Of a stretch of 64,000 nucleotides of DNA, positions 11,801-21,457 are shown piece by piece. A program made the translations under genes and the position numbers. The stretch's first letter is position 1, and every line of letters starts with the position of its first letter. The stretch covers positions 404,591 to 468,590 of the forward strand of contig NMRA01000159.1 in NCBI GenBank assembly GCA_002633005.1. Direction: 5' to 3'. A model generated the notes under the pieces. That model saw only the letters and a program-made list of their open reading frames with translations, ran no database searches and was not told where the DNA came from. This DNA is from Phoronis australis (Eukaryota; Phoronida; Phoronidae).

Positions 11801-14800
11801 AATCGCTTTGTTTTGAGATTTCTGGAGACCTGGGACATGAATGGTTTCTACTATAACACCAGTCATTTTAGTGTCTCAATTGTAGCTTGTCATTGTCTAT
11901 CTTTAACACTGATTTGCAGGCGAGTGTAGCTGTCACCAAGGATACGCTGCGCCCGACTGCTCAGTTGACTTGAATTCCCCACCAGATGTATACTTCACAC
12001 CTCGTTGTGACGTCAGCACAAGGCCGTGTCTCACCAATCCCGTGATCGGAAACGACTTCCTAGAGGGAGATAGTTTGACCTGCCACATAAAGGAAGTCGG
12101 TGTAAGCATGCCATTTAGTTGAATTGAAAATGTGGTGTTTGGGCTTGAGACAGTACTCGGATCGTTATTGCGTGTCACCAACCTCAATAAATTGACTTAT
12201 GACGACCGGTCATTGCTCTACGCGCAAGGTCGCAAGTATCACCAAGCTGCCAGTTATTTCGTAGAACCGAGACCATTTTAATTCGCGCAAGTCATACTAG
12301 TTTTGTTGCCGAATACCTGTAATACCTGTAATACCTGTCACGGACAGGATCATTGGGGATATGCTGGTGCATTAATCCCCTCCCCAGACCATCCCCGTGA
12401 CAGCAGAAGGCGCAGAACTCCAGGGCTGACGTTGCCTGTAAGCATTTGATTAGACAGCACTCGGGCACGGCCCTTCTTGTGACTCTTCGCAGCATGGCCA
12501 TAAATAATACCGGCTTCGAGCAGGCGGCTGCCATCATTGAACTCAGCCAGCTGGGATGCAGTCTGCTCGTGGTTGCGTTTGCGAGCCAGCAGCTTAACGT
12601 CAGCCGAATATAAGTAGAGGGGTTGGTTGGTGGTGCATGAGCCAGCGAGGTAATCTGCACGCTCATTAATCAAGACACCGGCGTGGCCAGGTACGAAAGA
12701 CCAGATCACCACATGATGAGGGTGGCGTGATCGGAAGACACCCCAGTTGGCTGGGAGGTTTCCAGATTGAACTTTCATCAACACTGCCATGGAATCGGTG
12801 GCAAAGATAATGGTGTGATTCTCCAGGTCTAGGAGTGACAGCTTGGTTAGGGCTCGTTGTATAGCCTCAAACTCCATCCGCGTACTGCTTGTGGATATAT
12901 GGTGGCAGCCACTACCTTCCGCAATGACGTTGTTAGCACAGCGTATTTGATAGCCCCATCCCGCACGATTAGTTTCACCATCGAAGGATCCATCAGTTGC
13001 TACAATGATGGCATTAATACCGCCAAGATCACGCCATTGCTGACGGCACAATGCTTGGGCTACTCCAGGAGGCCATTCCCGAGCTTCCCTGTTGAAAGCA
13101 ATGATGACATTCGGTTCCTCACCAAGTTCTTGTACTGGCAGCCAAGCAGCAACTTGCGCGATCATGTGTTCGCCGATGAGACCCATGGTTGCGTTAACAG
13201 CAGCGACAGTCCACGAGCACCTGCTAAGTCTTTGGTGGGAGGCATTGCGAAAAGGTCTAGGACGAAGTCCATAAGTTTCTGTTGCAGGGACGGAGTTCAC
13301 GCACCTGTCAAGTGCAGTCTTCACTTGACTGTGTAATGGATGGAAGGGGCTTTGAACAGCCTTGGCTACAGTAATACCTTGTAGAAGGGATTGTCTGTCT
13401 GCAATGCTGGGAATACCGACAAGGTAACGTAATGCTGTGACTGACGTAGTTCTCGTACATCCAGTGATGACGCGAAGACCAATGTTCTGGAGCCTCTCAA
13501 GTCTGTTGATTTGATTTTTACTGATGTTGATCATGGGGAGAGCGTAGTCGAAGATCGAAGTGACCAGGGCTTTATAAAGCATGACGAGGTGCCTTTCCTC
13601 CGCCTTCCGACCAGCCGCAGCCCTAAGGGCATTGATTCCTCTGTTGGCACGGCTGATCATACTGTTAACTTGAGTTGTGAAGTTGAGCCTGCGGTCAAGT
13701 TCTACACCCAAGTGACGCATGTGGTCAGATGTAGCAATCAACTTCCCATCGTAGGTAGGGCAAGGGAAATCATCAACACTGAGGCGATTGTCCAGAGTAC
13801 AGAAGAGAGCTTCACATTTGTCTCCATTGCAGCTCATTCCGCTGGTAGCACAAAACTCGCATATTTTTATCAATGAAGACTGTGCTTTGTGGAGAATCTC
13901 ATGATGTGTTTGTCCTTGCGATGACAGCAGCATGTCGTCTGCAAAGGTGCGAAGTCGGCAGTCAGCGCGGTTCAGTCTGGCGAGTGGGAGGGTGTAGATA
14001 TTGAACAGCACTGGGGACAGAGGTGAACCTTGGGGTAAGCCTGTGTTGACAGATACCCATTCTGAACGCCATGTACGATGTTTTAGCATGCATCGCCGGC
14101 TGTTGAGGGCACTCATCACCCATCTAATGCATCGTACAGGAATACCGAGATGAAGCATGCCATCCGCAAGTTTTGGAAGTTGAACAGAATTGTACGCATC
14201 TTCTAGATCAAGGCCAACGAGGAGAGTGTTTTCTTTGTTTTCAAAACCTTGCCATATCTCATCCGCAACAGAAGCTGCGTTGGCCCATGAATCTCTACCA
14301 GGTCGATAAGCACCCATTCCTGGGAGGAGCCAGGGTTCAATTAACTTGGTGATTCTTTGCGCCATGATCCTTTCAGGGATTTTTCCAATGACGTTCTGCA
14401 TCACTATGATGCGATATCCCTTGAGTGCACGATGGTCTTTTCCAGGTTTTGGTACAGGAATTAAGAAGGCATCTGTCCAGATGTGAGGGATGATTCCAGT
14501 GGCCAAACTGACGTTGTAGGACTTCACAAGCTTGGCCAGCAGAAAGTCAGGCAAAAACTTGAGTGTCAGGACTCTCACGCCATCGGGGCCAGGGACACCC
14601 TCTTTGCAAGTTTTGATAGCCTCCGCAACCTCTGCTGCAGAGAATTGACTGTCCTGTTCAGCTGTCTTGCAAAGTCCATCTAGTTGCCGAAAGTCATTAA
14701 AATCACAGGTTATTCAGTTTCTTTGACGAAACAGGTTTCAATCTACTTCTGTTGTAAATTTACTCCTTCCTTCAATCCTGTTAAACTCAAGTGGACAGGT

Positions 14801-17800
14801 CTTTGACATCACTATGGTTTTTTGTTAGTAACCTACAGTGTACAAGGAGACAATTACGTACACGAGACATTGAGACATACACTTTCCGCTTCATTTTAGT
14901 TAAAAACTTCACGAATTTATATAAACGAACCTGAAGACCAAATTCTCTTTTCACACAACTCCAAATATTTCAAATTTGATTGAATTTAGTAGGAATAAGT
15001 AGTCCGCCGCAATTGATCCATGCATTATGGGTACTCACTCAGCTGTCGCCATCATATATAATGAGGTTCTCATGCAAACGCCGCCCACTTTACAAAATGA
15101 AATATTAATAGTAAAATAACGTAAAAAACAGGGCTGATAGTTAAGCAATATTTATATTCTAGTGATAAATTTCAGCTGATGAAAGTTAACTTGTGTTCAA
15201 ATTGTGAAAGTAGATGAAAGAGGAGTATCTTCAAAGCAACATAATGTCAGCCATTGTCATTTTTTGAGCTTTGAGAACAGCACAAACAACGTTTCACGTC
15301 TAGTTGGACTAGCTTAAGTGGGTCACACTCCGTTCAGAGATCTATGTCACAGTGTAACCGTACACAAGAAATAGAAATAGCTTTTAATTAAACCAGTTAC
15401 CAAGAAGTCTTCAATAATATGATGCTGCCATGTGTCCATCGTTCTAGATCAACTCGAATGGGTTATATGTTGGTGTTAATCCTGCTCAAGTCAACACCAT
15501 GGCTCAGTTTGAAAGCTATGGCGAAGTCACATGTCCCTTACCATCCGCTAGTGATCTCACGATGACCCGCAGTCCAGGGGAGGCGCTGGCGTTCAAGGTG
15601 TCTGTCAGTAACAACGGAGTACTAACGAGCAACGAAGTACTAATGGTCATTCACGACTCTCGGTGCCACACTTGCAACATAACCACTGAACGATGCCAGC
15701 AAACGGTATGTACTGTTAAAAAACCATCGCCAATCGTCATTATTCGAACTTCAGTATTTTGTGGACGGTTTCAAGTCAGTCAGCAGGGTAACCCCGTGCC
15801 TTTTTTGACATAACACATTGCAGAAACCAGTTGTCATTCATTTGAAAACTGAACACTGTGTTTGACCATTTCCTGATGATGATAAAGTACACCAGTCGAA
15901 ACCTAGAACACGCATTTGTCTTACTCTTTGTCATTATTTTATTTTTCTACAAAGACCAACTCCTGCATCATCGACGGAGGATGTTACGTCACAGGAACTA
16001 CGGAACCAACCGACAGCTGCCGAGTCTGTGATCCCATTCGAAGTCAGTCCAGTTGGTCCCCCAGCACTGGTACGTTTGTTTGAATACACGCAGTCTATCA
16101 TCTTAATGGCCTGTGTACATTGCAAAGTACAACAAGAAACCTGTGAACACGCTGGTCTTCCCTCATAGCAGCTTTGCTCAGCTAGACCTCAAGTCAAACA
16201 TATAACCTGGCTATTTTCGATTTGAAAACTCATAGATTCTCTTCAGTTGGCCACGATTGACAATTCAGCGTATTTTTAAAAAATTGCTTATAATTAAAGA
16301 CACATTACCGAAATGTATTTTGGGCTATTGTTGTTCAATGCATAGACTTTTTGAATTTATTAGCTTTGATAAGAGCTATAAAACGATAAAATTTGTTGTT
16401 TTTTGTGATTTTACAACAAATCACCAATTCCAGCCGTTGTCTGCCAGTCAGTCTCTGAAATCATAAAGGCGGGTGACTGTACTATTACTGTACATTTAAA
16501 AATGGCGCTTAAAATACTCTGCTATGTAACGAGTGAGGTTTAACTCCTCCAGCAGAGCGTCTGACAGCGACCTAAAAAATTCCACGCTCTATACCGCGTT
16601 GGCCGGGGCGCTCTGGTCGATAGTGTCACTTTAATAAGGAAGATGTAACAAGGTTGACTGATTTTCCATTACTTTATTAGGATACCTTCTTTGACAAGTA
16701 AGCAATTTTTAATGACCCTTTCAGCATTAAACATAGACCCATAAAACTATACATTTTTAAAATCCTTTACAATCGCAGAATCAGTCTGTTTATCTCAAAC
16801 ATTTCTAAATCTGCTCAACACGCCACCTGTGGCCATATCATCTTCGCTTGTAATACATGTACATGGCAATATCGTGCGAAGTCTTGGGAATTTTGGTTTT
16901 CTCGCATGAAACTATGTCTACGTAACGTGCGTCTGATAATGACGACAAAAACCTCGTGTGATCACGTGCTTCACCAGTAACGGATAACTAAACCTTGAGT
17001 AGACTTGCTCCTGATATCGCCGTAACAGCTTTAATCATTTCAGATGCCTCATGCCTTCCAACGACACCTTCGACAACGGCGACTTGTAAGTACTTAGTAA
17101 AAAGATGGCAGAAGGTAAACGTAAACAACTTGCTTGGAATCACAGGTGAAATAACGTTTCACAAATTAACAACGATGAAGTATAGTCGGAATACCTATCG
17201 TCGTCAGGCTCCAATGGTCGTCCGCCATCTTCTTTCGCGTGCAGCGCAGCCACGAGGGACTTAGAGTGCTCGTCTGGTACTAACCTCTCGGGAGAAACAC
17301 GCACGGAAGAACTGAGACGAAAATCGGTGCATTTACCGACTGTTTTTTGAGACCACTTAAAAACTTGTAGATTTTACTAATGCATTTTTTTGTTCATTTT
17401 CAGAAGATATTTTCGAAATTAAATTTTCTTCAGACGGAACAAAAACCAACTCATATATTGTTTATGCAATGTATCTATTTGTCCCAGGCACCAACCGACA
17501 CCTGTTAGGCCAAAGGAAAAACGCAGCAGACAAATGCAACATGCTAGGTGCTTAACAGTTTCGGCTCACGCATTCGTCATCAAAATATTGTCCACTTGTT
17601 TTTTATTGCAAAACACAGTACTGAGCTCAACATTTATGTTGAAATTTTTGGTACAGGCATTTTGGATTTATTTGAAGAAAATTAAAATACTTGAATTGAT
17701 AGAGAGTTGTCACCAATAAAGTAAAACATTGACTTTATTTCACTATACTGCATTGTTACATACAACGCAACATGACATAATTAAAAATAAAAGAAGAGAT

Positions 17801-19548
17801 TGAGCAATAAAATTCAAATGCAACTTGGGTATTTATTTATTTATTTATTTAATTATGATTGCAGAAGCCTGTTAAAGGTGAGAAAAATCAAACAATATGA
17901 TATTGGGTAATTTATTAGAACAACTGCATCGAGGCTCAATGAACAACTTCTGCCGACCAAGTCTCAAAGGGTTACAGTTCTGTTTTGGCTGACAAGATGT
18001 TAACAGAGAATGAAGAAAAATTGAAAAGAAAAAGAAAGACAGCATAGATAAGTGGTATTAAGAACAACAAGAACAAAAAGTCAAATAAAGAGGTCACAAA
18101 TAGAAAATAAGTAAGGTCTATCTGGAATAAAACAATTACGATTTATTTTCCAGAACTGAATTTCTGAATGAATTTTCATCGAATTAAAAATCGATATCAT
18201 ACCAGTAAAATAGTTTGTGGTTGAACTAGAATTGTTGTAAACTACTTTCCACTATTTTCTTGGCCTTTTTCTGTGTGGTTTTCTGTTCTTCCAAAAGGCG
18301 GCAGCATATGACGACCATAGGAGTCATTATAAAATGGCTGCCGAAAAGCAATGCACAGTTCAAACACCTCGGCATAAATAAAAGAAAACTTTTGAGTCAA
18401 CGAATACTACATATTTGTGACAGTTAAATCAAATCCTATTCAGAGCATAACTTTGAAGTGGAATAACTGGGCGAGTACGACAACAAGCCGGTTTCATGCT
18501 TAGGCGGACGACCATTGGGTACCCGAGTATACTTCGTGTTTCGCTCAAGTGTAGTACTAGCATCAAACACACTGTCGTCACGAGAATGAAGTGGTGACAA
18601 TTGCCGAATTTTTCTACAAGCGCCTCATTGCATGAGCTTGCATCTAACACCAACAAGGTAAACTGTTGTTTCCAGTTCAAAAGCCTGACTGCTGCTAATC
18701 CAGACATCCATTTTCGGCCAAAATTTGAAATAACAAATCTGCACTCTCGTCAGTTACTCGGTGTCTAATGAAAAAATGTACTGATCATATACTACAGTAA
18801 ATCCACCACCAAGTGGTTTATTAACAGTATGACAGTATCCGGTGGACATTCATTCTGTAAAGAATTGTACTTTGTCGCCCGATTGCCTAGTTTTATTAAT
18901 CAGTTTAAAATCGCTTGCCCTGACTTTGGCCGTGGAACTCGGGATCTCTGATCTGCCATACTAGACTTTACCGAAGAATGGTAGGTCGTGCAGGTAACAG
19001 CACTCCGTGGGTAATTTGTTAACGGAGCGCACGTGCATAAGGGGGTTGTTTAGCGAAAACTTCTGTCAAGAGCTATGAAAACATGCAAGCACCCAGCCTA
19101 AAAATGGAGGGCTCGAATTTTTGAGAATGTAGACCTTTTACTAAAGAAATAATAACGAGGTACGCTCGAGCCCCCCCCCCCCCGAACATGGAAATTCCTT
19201 GAGCGATATTATATTTTGAGTCCAGCCCATAGCTTGAGGGTTTCGTCACTGACCCATACTCCCTGCCTCTTTGCAAACTAATCTTGTAGCCCGAATACCT
19301 CATGAACAACACTCAAGTTGATAATATCTTCTTATTCAGCCGTGCCACTATGGTGTTCCCAGGGGCCCAACAGCTCGCGTTACATCATCGTACCGGGCAC
19401 CAACTGCCACCAATTCATACAGGAGATAATAGACGCACCGGACCAGACGCATAGTTGTCCGTTGGCAGCCAACGGGGAACAGCTTCAGTTCAACACGTTG
19501 ACCTGCACTTGCGATTGGCCGAGCACCACAACGTGTGCGAGACCTTAG
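2555..19548 (+). CDS. VWDE: VWDE-like secreted protein (3' part of gene, 5' end missing)
   Basis: Large extracellular protein of the von Willebrand factor D and EGF domain family. Proposed exons: 2555-2889, 3344-3430, 4497-4766, 5851-5933, 6109-6172, 7093-7320, 7823-8061, 9285-9294 (microexon, tentative), 9510-9866, 10675-10827, 11404-11590, 11920-12101, 15448-15705, 15955-16069, 17044-17085, 19340-19548. All phases agree and give 938 residues after one base supplied by a missing upstream exon. Visible landmarks are the VWD signature CRSTNDPHMTTFDG, CNCAVG and FDENCANDL, an SESWR end of the VWD, YCTCAED, an EGF-like CSGNGIC...CSCHQGYAAPDC, and a CIIDGGCY...CRVCDP module. This order matches the vertebrate VWDE core. 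Instead of the many EGF repeats of vertebrate VWDE, the protein ends in a chitin-binding type-2-like domain. The first exon and signal peptide are not seen. Family call is strong; individual borders are inferred. Confidence 0.85.
3344..3430 (+). CDS. VWDE: VWDE-like exon: Ig-like region, second part
   Basis: TTTTTTCCAG acceptor and AAG|GTAACG donor, 29 codons, phase 0-0. Encodes LTCRMRSFF...ESKFLGIK. The FLGIK end corresponds to the FxxGIK segment found before the next module in VWDE. Confidence 0.7.
4497..4766 (+). CDS. VWDE: VWDE-like exon: module preceding the VWD domain
   Basis: CATTTCAG acceptor and ACT|GTAGGT donor, 90 codons, phase 0-0. Starts ILNYGSTRVDLDEGEELELQ and contains two cysteines (THCATG, DTCGL). 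It corresponds to the region between the Ig-like part and the VWD signature in VWDE proteins. Confidence 0.75.
5851..5933 (+). CDS. VWDE: VWDE-like exon: start of VWD domain
   Basis: CTCATTTAG acceptor and GT|GTAAGT donor. Carries the diagnostic VWD opening CRSTNDPHMTTFDG. The Cys-x-x-x-x-DPH-x-x-TFDG pattern is the hallmark of the VWD fold's first strand and its calcium-binding region. Confidence 0.9.
6109..6172 (+). CDS. VWDE: VWDE-like exon: VWD domain, second part
   Basis: CCTTTACAG acceptor and GAG|GTAGTG donor. Encodes SYEHHLEGYFVLYRHKTYPF; the G-x-F-V-L-Y-R core is typical of VWDE. Phase 2 in, phase 0 out. Confidence 0.85.
7093..7320 (+). CDS. VWDE: VWDE-like exon: VWD domain, central part
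   Basis: ACTAG acceptor and AGG|GTAAGA donor, 76 codons. Encodes VHAHYKPC...FPMCNCAVG then DVIVFDKCGRG. The CNCxVG and IVFDxC motifs are conserved in VWDE-type VWD domains and supply disulfide cysteines. Confidence 0.9.
7823..8061 (+). CDS. VWDE: VWDE-like exon: VWD domain, C-terminal part
   Basis: TTCCTAG acceptor and GGCG|GTACGA donor. Ends the VWD with GLCSSFDENCANDL, matching the family CGTFDENxxND motif, followed by FSESWR. Leaves in phase 2, which conflicts with the exon at 9510 unless a small exon lies between them (see 9285-9294). Confidence 0.9.
8332..9220. mobile_element. Terminal-inverted-repeat element A (non-autonomous)
   Basis: Left end CAGTGGCAGATCTAGG and right end CCTAAATCCGCCTATG are imperfect inverted copies, both next to runs of G or C. 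A 5-bp CATTA flanks both sides. The right 100 bases (9121-9220) recur at 33038-33150. No transposase frame is seen. Ends resemble hAT-type termini but the class is not certain. Inserted in a VWDE-like intron. Confidence 0.55.
8545..8612 (-). repeat. tRNA-like (Leu/Ser type) sequence inside element A
   Basis: On the minus strand an A-box-like GGAGTGGTTAAG and a B-box-like GAGTTCGAGTC are spaced as in a tRNA gene, with a possible anticodon arm between them. The acceptor stem does not close convincingly, so this looks like a tRNA-derived (SINE-like) piece rather than a working tRNA. Confidence 0.4.
9285..9294 (+). CDS. VWDE: Candidate 10-nt microexon of the VWDE-like gene
   Basis: Ten bases lie between a pyrimidine-rich acceptor ending TCGCTAG and a consensus donor GTAAGT. 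They restore the frame between 7823-8061 (phase 2 out) and 9510-9866 (phase 0 in), reading WR-TGT-YQRN. The alternative is to start the next exon at 9473 (acceptor AAAACCAG), which also keeps frame but has a poor pyrimidine tract. A larger missed exon is also possible. Confidence 0.35.
9510..9866 (+). CDS. VWDE: VWDE-like exon: post-VWD Cys-rich linker with basic site
   Basis: GCTCAG acceptor and AAG|GTAAGG donor, 119 codons. Contains CQNDLHCVF, the YCTCAED motif that follows the VWD in VWDE, a run of four arginines (9771-9782) in NARRRRNLA, and an Asp/Glu/Tyr-rich stretch. The Arg run is a candidate proprotein-convertase site. Confidence 0.8.
10675..10827 (+). CDS. VWDE: VWDE-like exon: linker to pre-EGF module
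   Basis: CATAATTAG acceptor and GTG|GTAAGT donor, 51 codons, phase 0-0. Encodes a basic start (KRNRRTTRTF), then EEALRYCDNY...ALQCGALDI and ESCALDLV, with three cysteines spaced as in the VWDE pre-EGF region. Confidence 0.8.
11404..11590 (+). CDS. VWDE: VWDE-like exon: pre-EGF module and first half of EGF
   Basis: Starts after CTTCTGTGCAG and ends AAAG|GTAGGC. Encodes ATGDTQWAVTALDTVKHECL, then ICYNECSGNGICDKG, the first half of an EGF-like domain. A second in-frame acceptor 30 bases upstream (CTGCAG at 11374) is possible but has a weaker pyrimidine tract. Confidence 0.85.
11920..12101 (+). CDS. VWDE: VWDE-like exon: second half of EGF and following module
   Basis: TTTGCAG acceptor and GGT|GTAAGC donor. 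Completes the EGF-like domain with ECSCHQGYAAPDCSVDL, then encodes CDVSTRPC and SLTCHIKEVG, the beginning of the module that follows the first EGF in VWDE. The EGF is split by a phase-1 intron. Confidence 0.9.
12314..14682 (-). mobile_element. 5'-truncated I-group LINE with intact RT-RNase H frame
   Basis: One uninterrupted frame (stop at 12350) runs through the 5' truncation at 14682, about 777 codons. It covers an RT N-terminal PGPDG motif, LDLEDAYNS, GLPQGSPLSPVLFN and FADD catalytic core, then an RNase H domain with ATDGSFDG, RMEFEAI, FATDSMAVL and NERADYLAG (the D-E-D-D set). The endonuclease part is missing. The frame is followed by about 36 bases ending in tandem ACAGGTATT units. A 9-bp direct repeat GTTGCCGAA (12305-12313 and 14683-14691) flanks it. 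RT plus RNase H indicates the I/Nimb-like group. It is antisense in a VWDE-like intron. Confidence 0.92.
12350..14682 (-). CDS. LINE reverse transcriptase / RNase H polyprotein (5' truncated)
   Basis: Product of the truncated LINE. It would copy element RNA at a nicked target, and RNase H would degrade the RNA strand. RT occupies about the first 60 percent (catalytic Asp in LDLEDAY and in FADD). RNase H is near the C-terminus with all four acidic positions present. There is no frameshift or internal stop, but the endonuclease and first frame are lost, so it is probably not autonomous. No promoter of its own is expected after truncation. Confidence 0.88.
15448..15705 (+). CDS. VWDE: VWDE-like exon: TIG/Ig-like module after EGF
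   Basis: GTTCTAG acceptor and ACG|GTATGT donor, 86 codons, phase 0-0. Encodes a beta-rich segment with EVTCPLP, LAFKVSVSNNG and SRCHTCN. It matches the module in VWDE that carries a VSNNG-like strand and a CxxC pair. Confidence 0.88.
15955..16069 (+). CDS. VWDE: VWDE-like exon: short Cys-rich module
   Basis: CTACAAAG acceptor and ACTG|GTACGT donor. Encodes NSCIIDGGCYVTG and DSCRVCDPIRSQSSWSP, matching the C-x-I-x-G-x-C-Y...C-x-x-C-x-P...W module found in VWDE and other extracellular proteins. Confidence 0.88.
17044..17085 (+). CDS. VWDE: VWDE-like exon: Thr-rich linker
   Basis: CATTTCAG acceptor and T|GTAAGT donor, 42 bases. Encodes a short Pro/Thr linker (CLPTTPSTTAT) likely to be O-glycosylated, joining the Cys-rich module to the C-terminal domain. 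Phases match both neighbours. Confidence 0.7.
19082..19190. repeat. MITE family C, short copy
   Basis: Starts CATGCAAGCACCCAGCC and ends in a poly-C run then GAACATG. It shares CACCCAGCC, GGGCTCGAATTT and the GATGTAGAC-like block with 35966-36219 and 31414-31624. Degenerate and shorter than those copies. Lies just ahead of the last VWDE-like exon. Confidence 0.5.
19340..19548 (+). CDS. VWDE: VWDE-like terminal exon: chitin-binding type-2-like domain
   Basis: CTTATTCAG acceptor; stop TAG at 19546. Encodes WCSQG...RYIIVPGTNCHQFIQ...SCPLAANG...LQFNTLTCTCDWPST...CARP. The C-x-G...Y-x-x-P-x-x-C-x-x-F...C-P-x-G-x-x-F-x-x-x-x-x-x-C-x-W pattern is that of ChtBD2/CBM14 (peritrophin-A) domains, with the aromatic and six-cysteine framework present. 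It replaces the EGF repeats expected at the end of vertebrate VWDE. Confidence 0.82.
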
Positions 19549-19690
19549 GACAGGCGGGAATTGAGTTATTTTGGCAAACTGTGCCGTAGTAAATTTACAT
19601 ATAATTTGCCATTAGAACCAAGATGATGACATGCCGTCGTATTGTTGTGAGCAATATCAAGTTTAAAATTGCCATGTAATATAACATTGT

Positions 19691-19696
19691 AATAAA
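19691..19696 (+). terminator. Poly(A) signal of the VWDE-like gene
   Basis: AATAAA lies 143 bases after the stop codon at 19548, at a normal distance for a short 3' UTR. Confidence 0.6.
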
Positions 19697-21276
19697 TTTA
19701 GGTTGATTGTGTCTAGAAACAACGAATTTCATTGGTGGGTAAATTCTGACCAACAGTGTCTAATTGTAGAAGTACATGTATTTTTCCGCATTCTGTAATA
19801 CGACAAGTCGGACGCTGGCCACAACATACCAAGTGACTGGATGCTTTTTCTTTATAGGCTTCATGTGATATATTGAACTGTGTTGAAGTCAACAGCCAAC
19901 CTGTGATCAATTTCTCGTGGATTAACCAAACTTTTCTTCTCAAAATAAATCTCTTCTATTGTTCTCGTGAATCAATATTGGCCGTTATGTACATGTAAGG
20001 CAAGATAATTTTCCAGATTTTCATGAGATGTATCCACATCATTTTCACTGCTTTGCCACAGGAATATATCTTTTAATGCCAGATTTTGCTAAAAGACAAC
20101 GTGTTTCTGTCAATAGACGTACCATCTCTATAGATAGAGATCAGTAAATCTATCCATAGAGATGCATGTATAACAACATTTTTGATATGTTGAGTCGTCG
20201 AACTCGAAGTATGCGCGCCTTTCTTTAAATGATTCAATTTCCAAAAAAATCCAGACAGAAACAAAACCTATATGCCCGTGCGTGCTTAGTGAAAGTTTAT
20301 TTAAATCTTGGTCTATATCTGTGGACTTTTATACCACTATGGAAGAACGCTATCTTTAGAATGGCGGTCAAATACGAAAGGCTGATTTACTGAGTGCAGC
20401 TTTACGGTTTCGAAAACCTGATTTTCGTCCGAAATATTGAGAGTTCGTGTGTTTATTTTTAAATTTAAATTTTAGCTGAGCATCATGAATTTGAAATGTT
20501 TAGCAACATTTTGCAATGGAAGTCTCGAAAGTGCTTAAAACCACCAGCTACATATCAAAAACACCAAAAAAATCCCACCAGTCAATCAGCTGTCAAATGC
20601 ACTTGTATTAGGACACCTACATGTACAAACACCATCTGACGATATCTTAATATAGCCACTCTGCAATGTGTTAAGTTTGAAAATTGTCAGCTATGGTTGA
20701 TTGTTTTCCAATGTTTTATGGTACAATAAACAATTGTTGAAGTATGCATTTTATAAATTAATGTTCAATGATGCTAACAATGTAGTGACTTTTCAAAGCA
20801 AGGTAAATTGTCCTTTTAAACACTTCATGAGTAGTCCTGTTGATGAGACTTCCTTTTTGCTCATTAGACAAAATGCAGTTAATGAAACGGGTAATTCAAA
20901 TACGTAAACGAGGCCTCCAGCATTTCAACATAGTAATTTGTTTACAAATAAAACGATTATCAAAGAAAATCTCAATCTTGGCGCTGTGCTTATTAATGAA
21001 GTTGGTATTAAACCCGCATTCCATTGCAAAAACAACTTTTGATTAACACCATTGAGTTTAAGGTCTCGAATTATCCCTTAGTCAAACCGGAAGTGATTCC
21101 AGGGCTTCAAAAATGACTGCTCCTTATCTCTACAAGTTGCCAAGTTTTTATGTGAATTCACATACATGTACATGTATCAAATGGTATACAACGCGAATGG
21201 TTGATACAACTTTCCGTTAGAGATTGATCACCAATCGTAATAATTTATAAGATCTCATTTATCATCAGAGCGTGAT
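19697..21276. other. Intergenic region between the VWDE-like and mucin-like genes
   Basis: AT-rich sequence with TACATGTA palindromes (about 19765, 19987, 20620, 21168). The open frames are short and have no recognisable product. Confidence 0.55.
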
Positions 21277-21409
21277 ATGACTTCACATCAACTTAAATGG
21301 CGGTGTACGTTACCCAGTAAAAAAGCCTCAGGCAAACTCCGTGTAGCCCTGGCGCCCTCTATCAACCGAGTATTAACGTCCAGAAATTGCGCCATTTTGT
21401 CAACTGCCA
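21277..21409 (+). promoter_or_regulatory. Probable 5' UTR/promoter-proximal region of the mucin-like gene
   Basis: The stretch just before the signal-peptide ATG is less AT-rich than its surroundings and holds GCGCCATTTTG (21390-21400), the reverse complement of a YY1-like AAAATGGCGC core. No TATA box is evident. The transcription start is not fixed by sequence. Confidence 0.35.
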
Positions 21410-21457
21410 ATGGTGAAGATGGGTTGTGTGTCGGCATTGCTATTTTTCGTCCTTGTG
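21410..21457 (+). CDS. Mucin-like gene exon 1: signal peptide
   Basis: ATG in CCAATGG context opens 16 codons, MVKMGCVSALLFFVLV, ending at a consensus donor GTG|GTAAGT in phase 0. Hydrophobic core of about 11 residues. The next recognised acceptor, at 23937, is also phase 0. Confidence 0.55.

Noticed and set aside
12857-13336. Plus-strand 159-codon frame
   Set aside because: It is antisense to the LINE RT-RNase H frame, which explains it.
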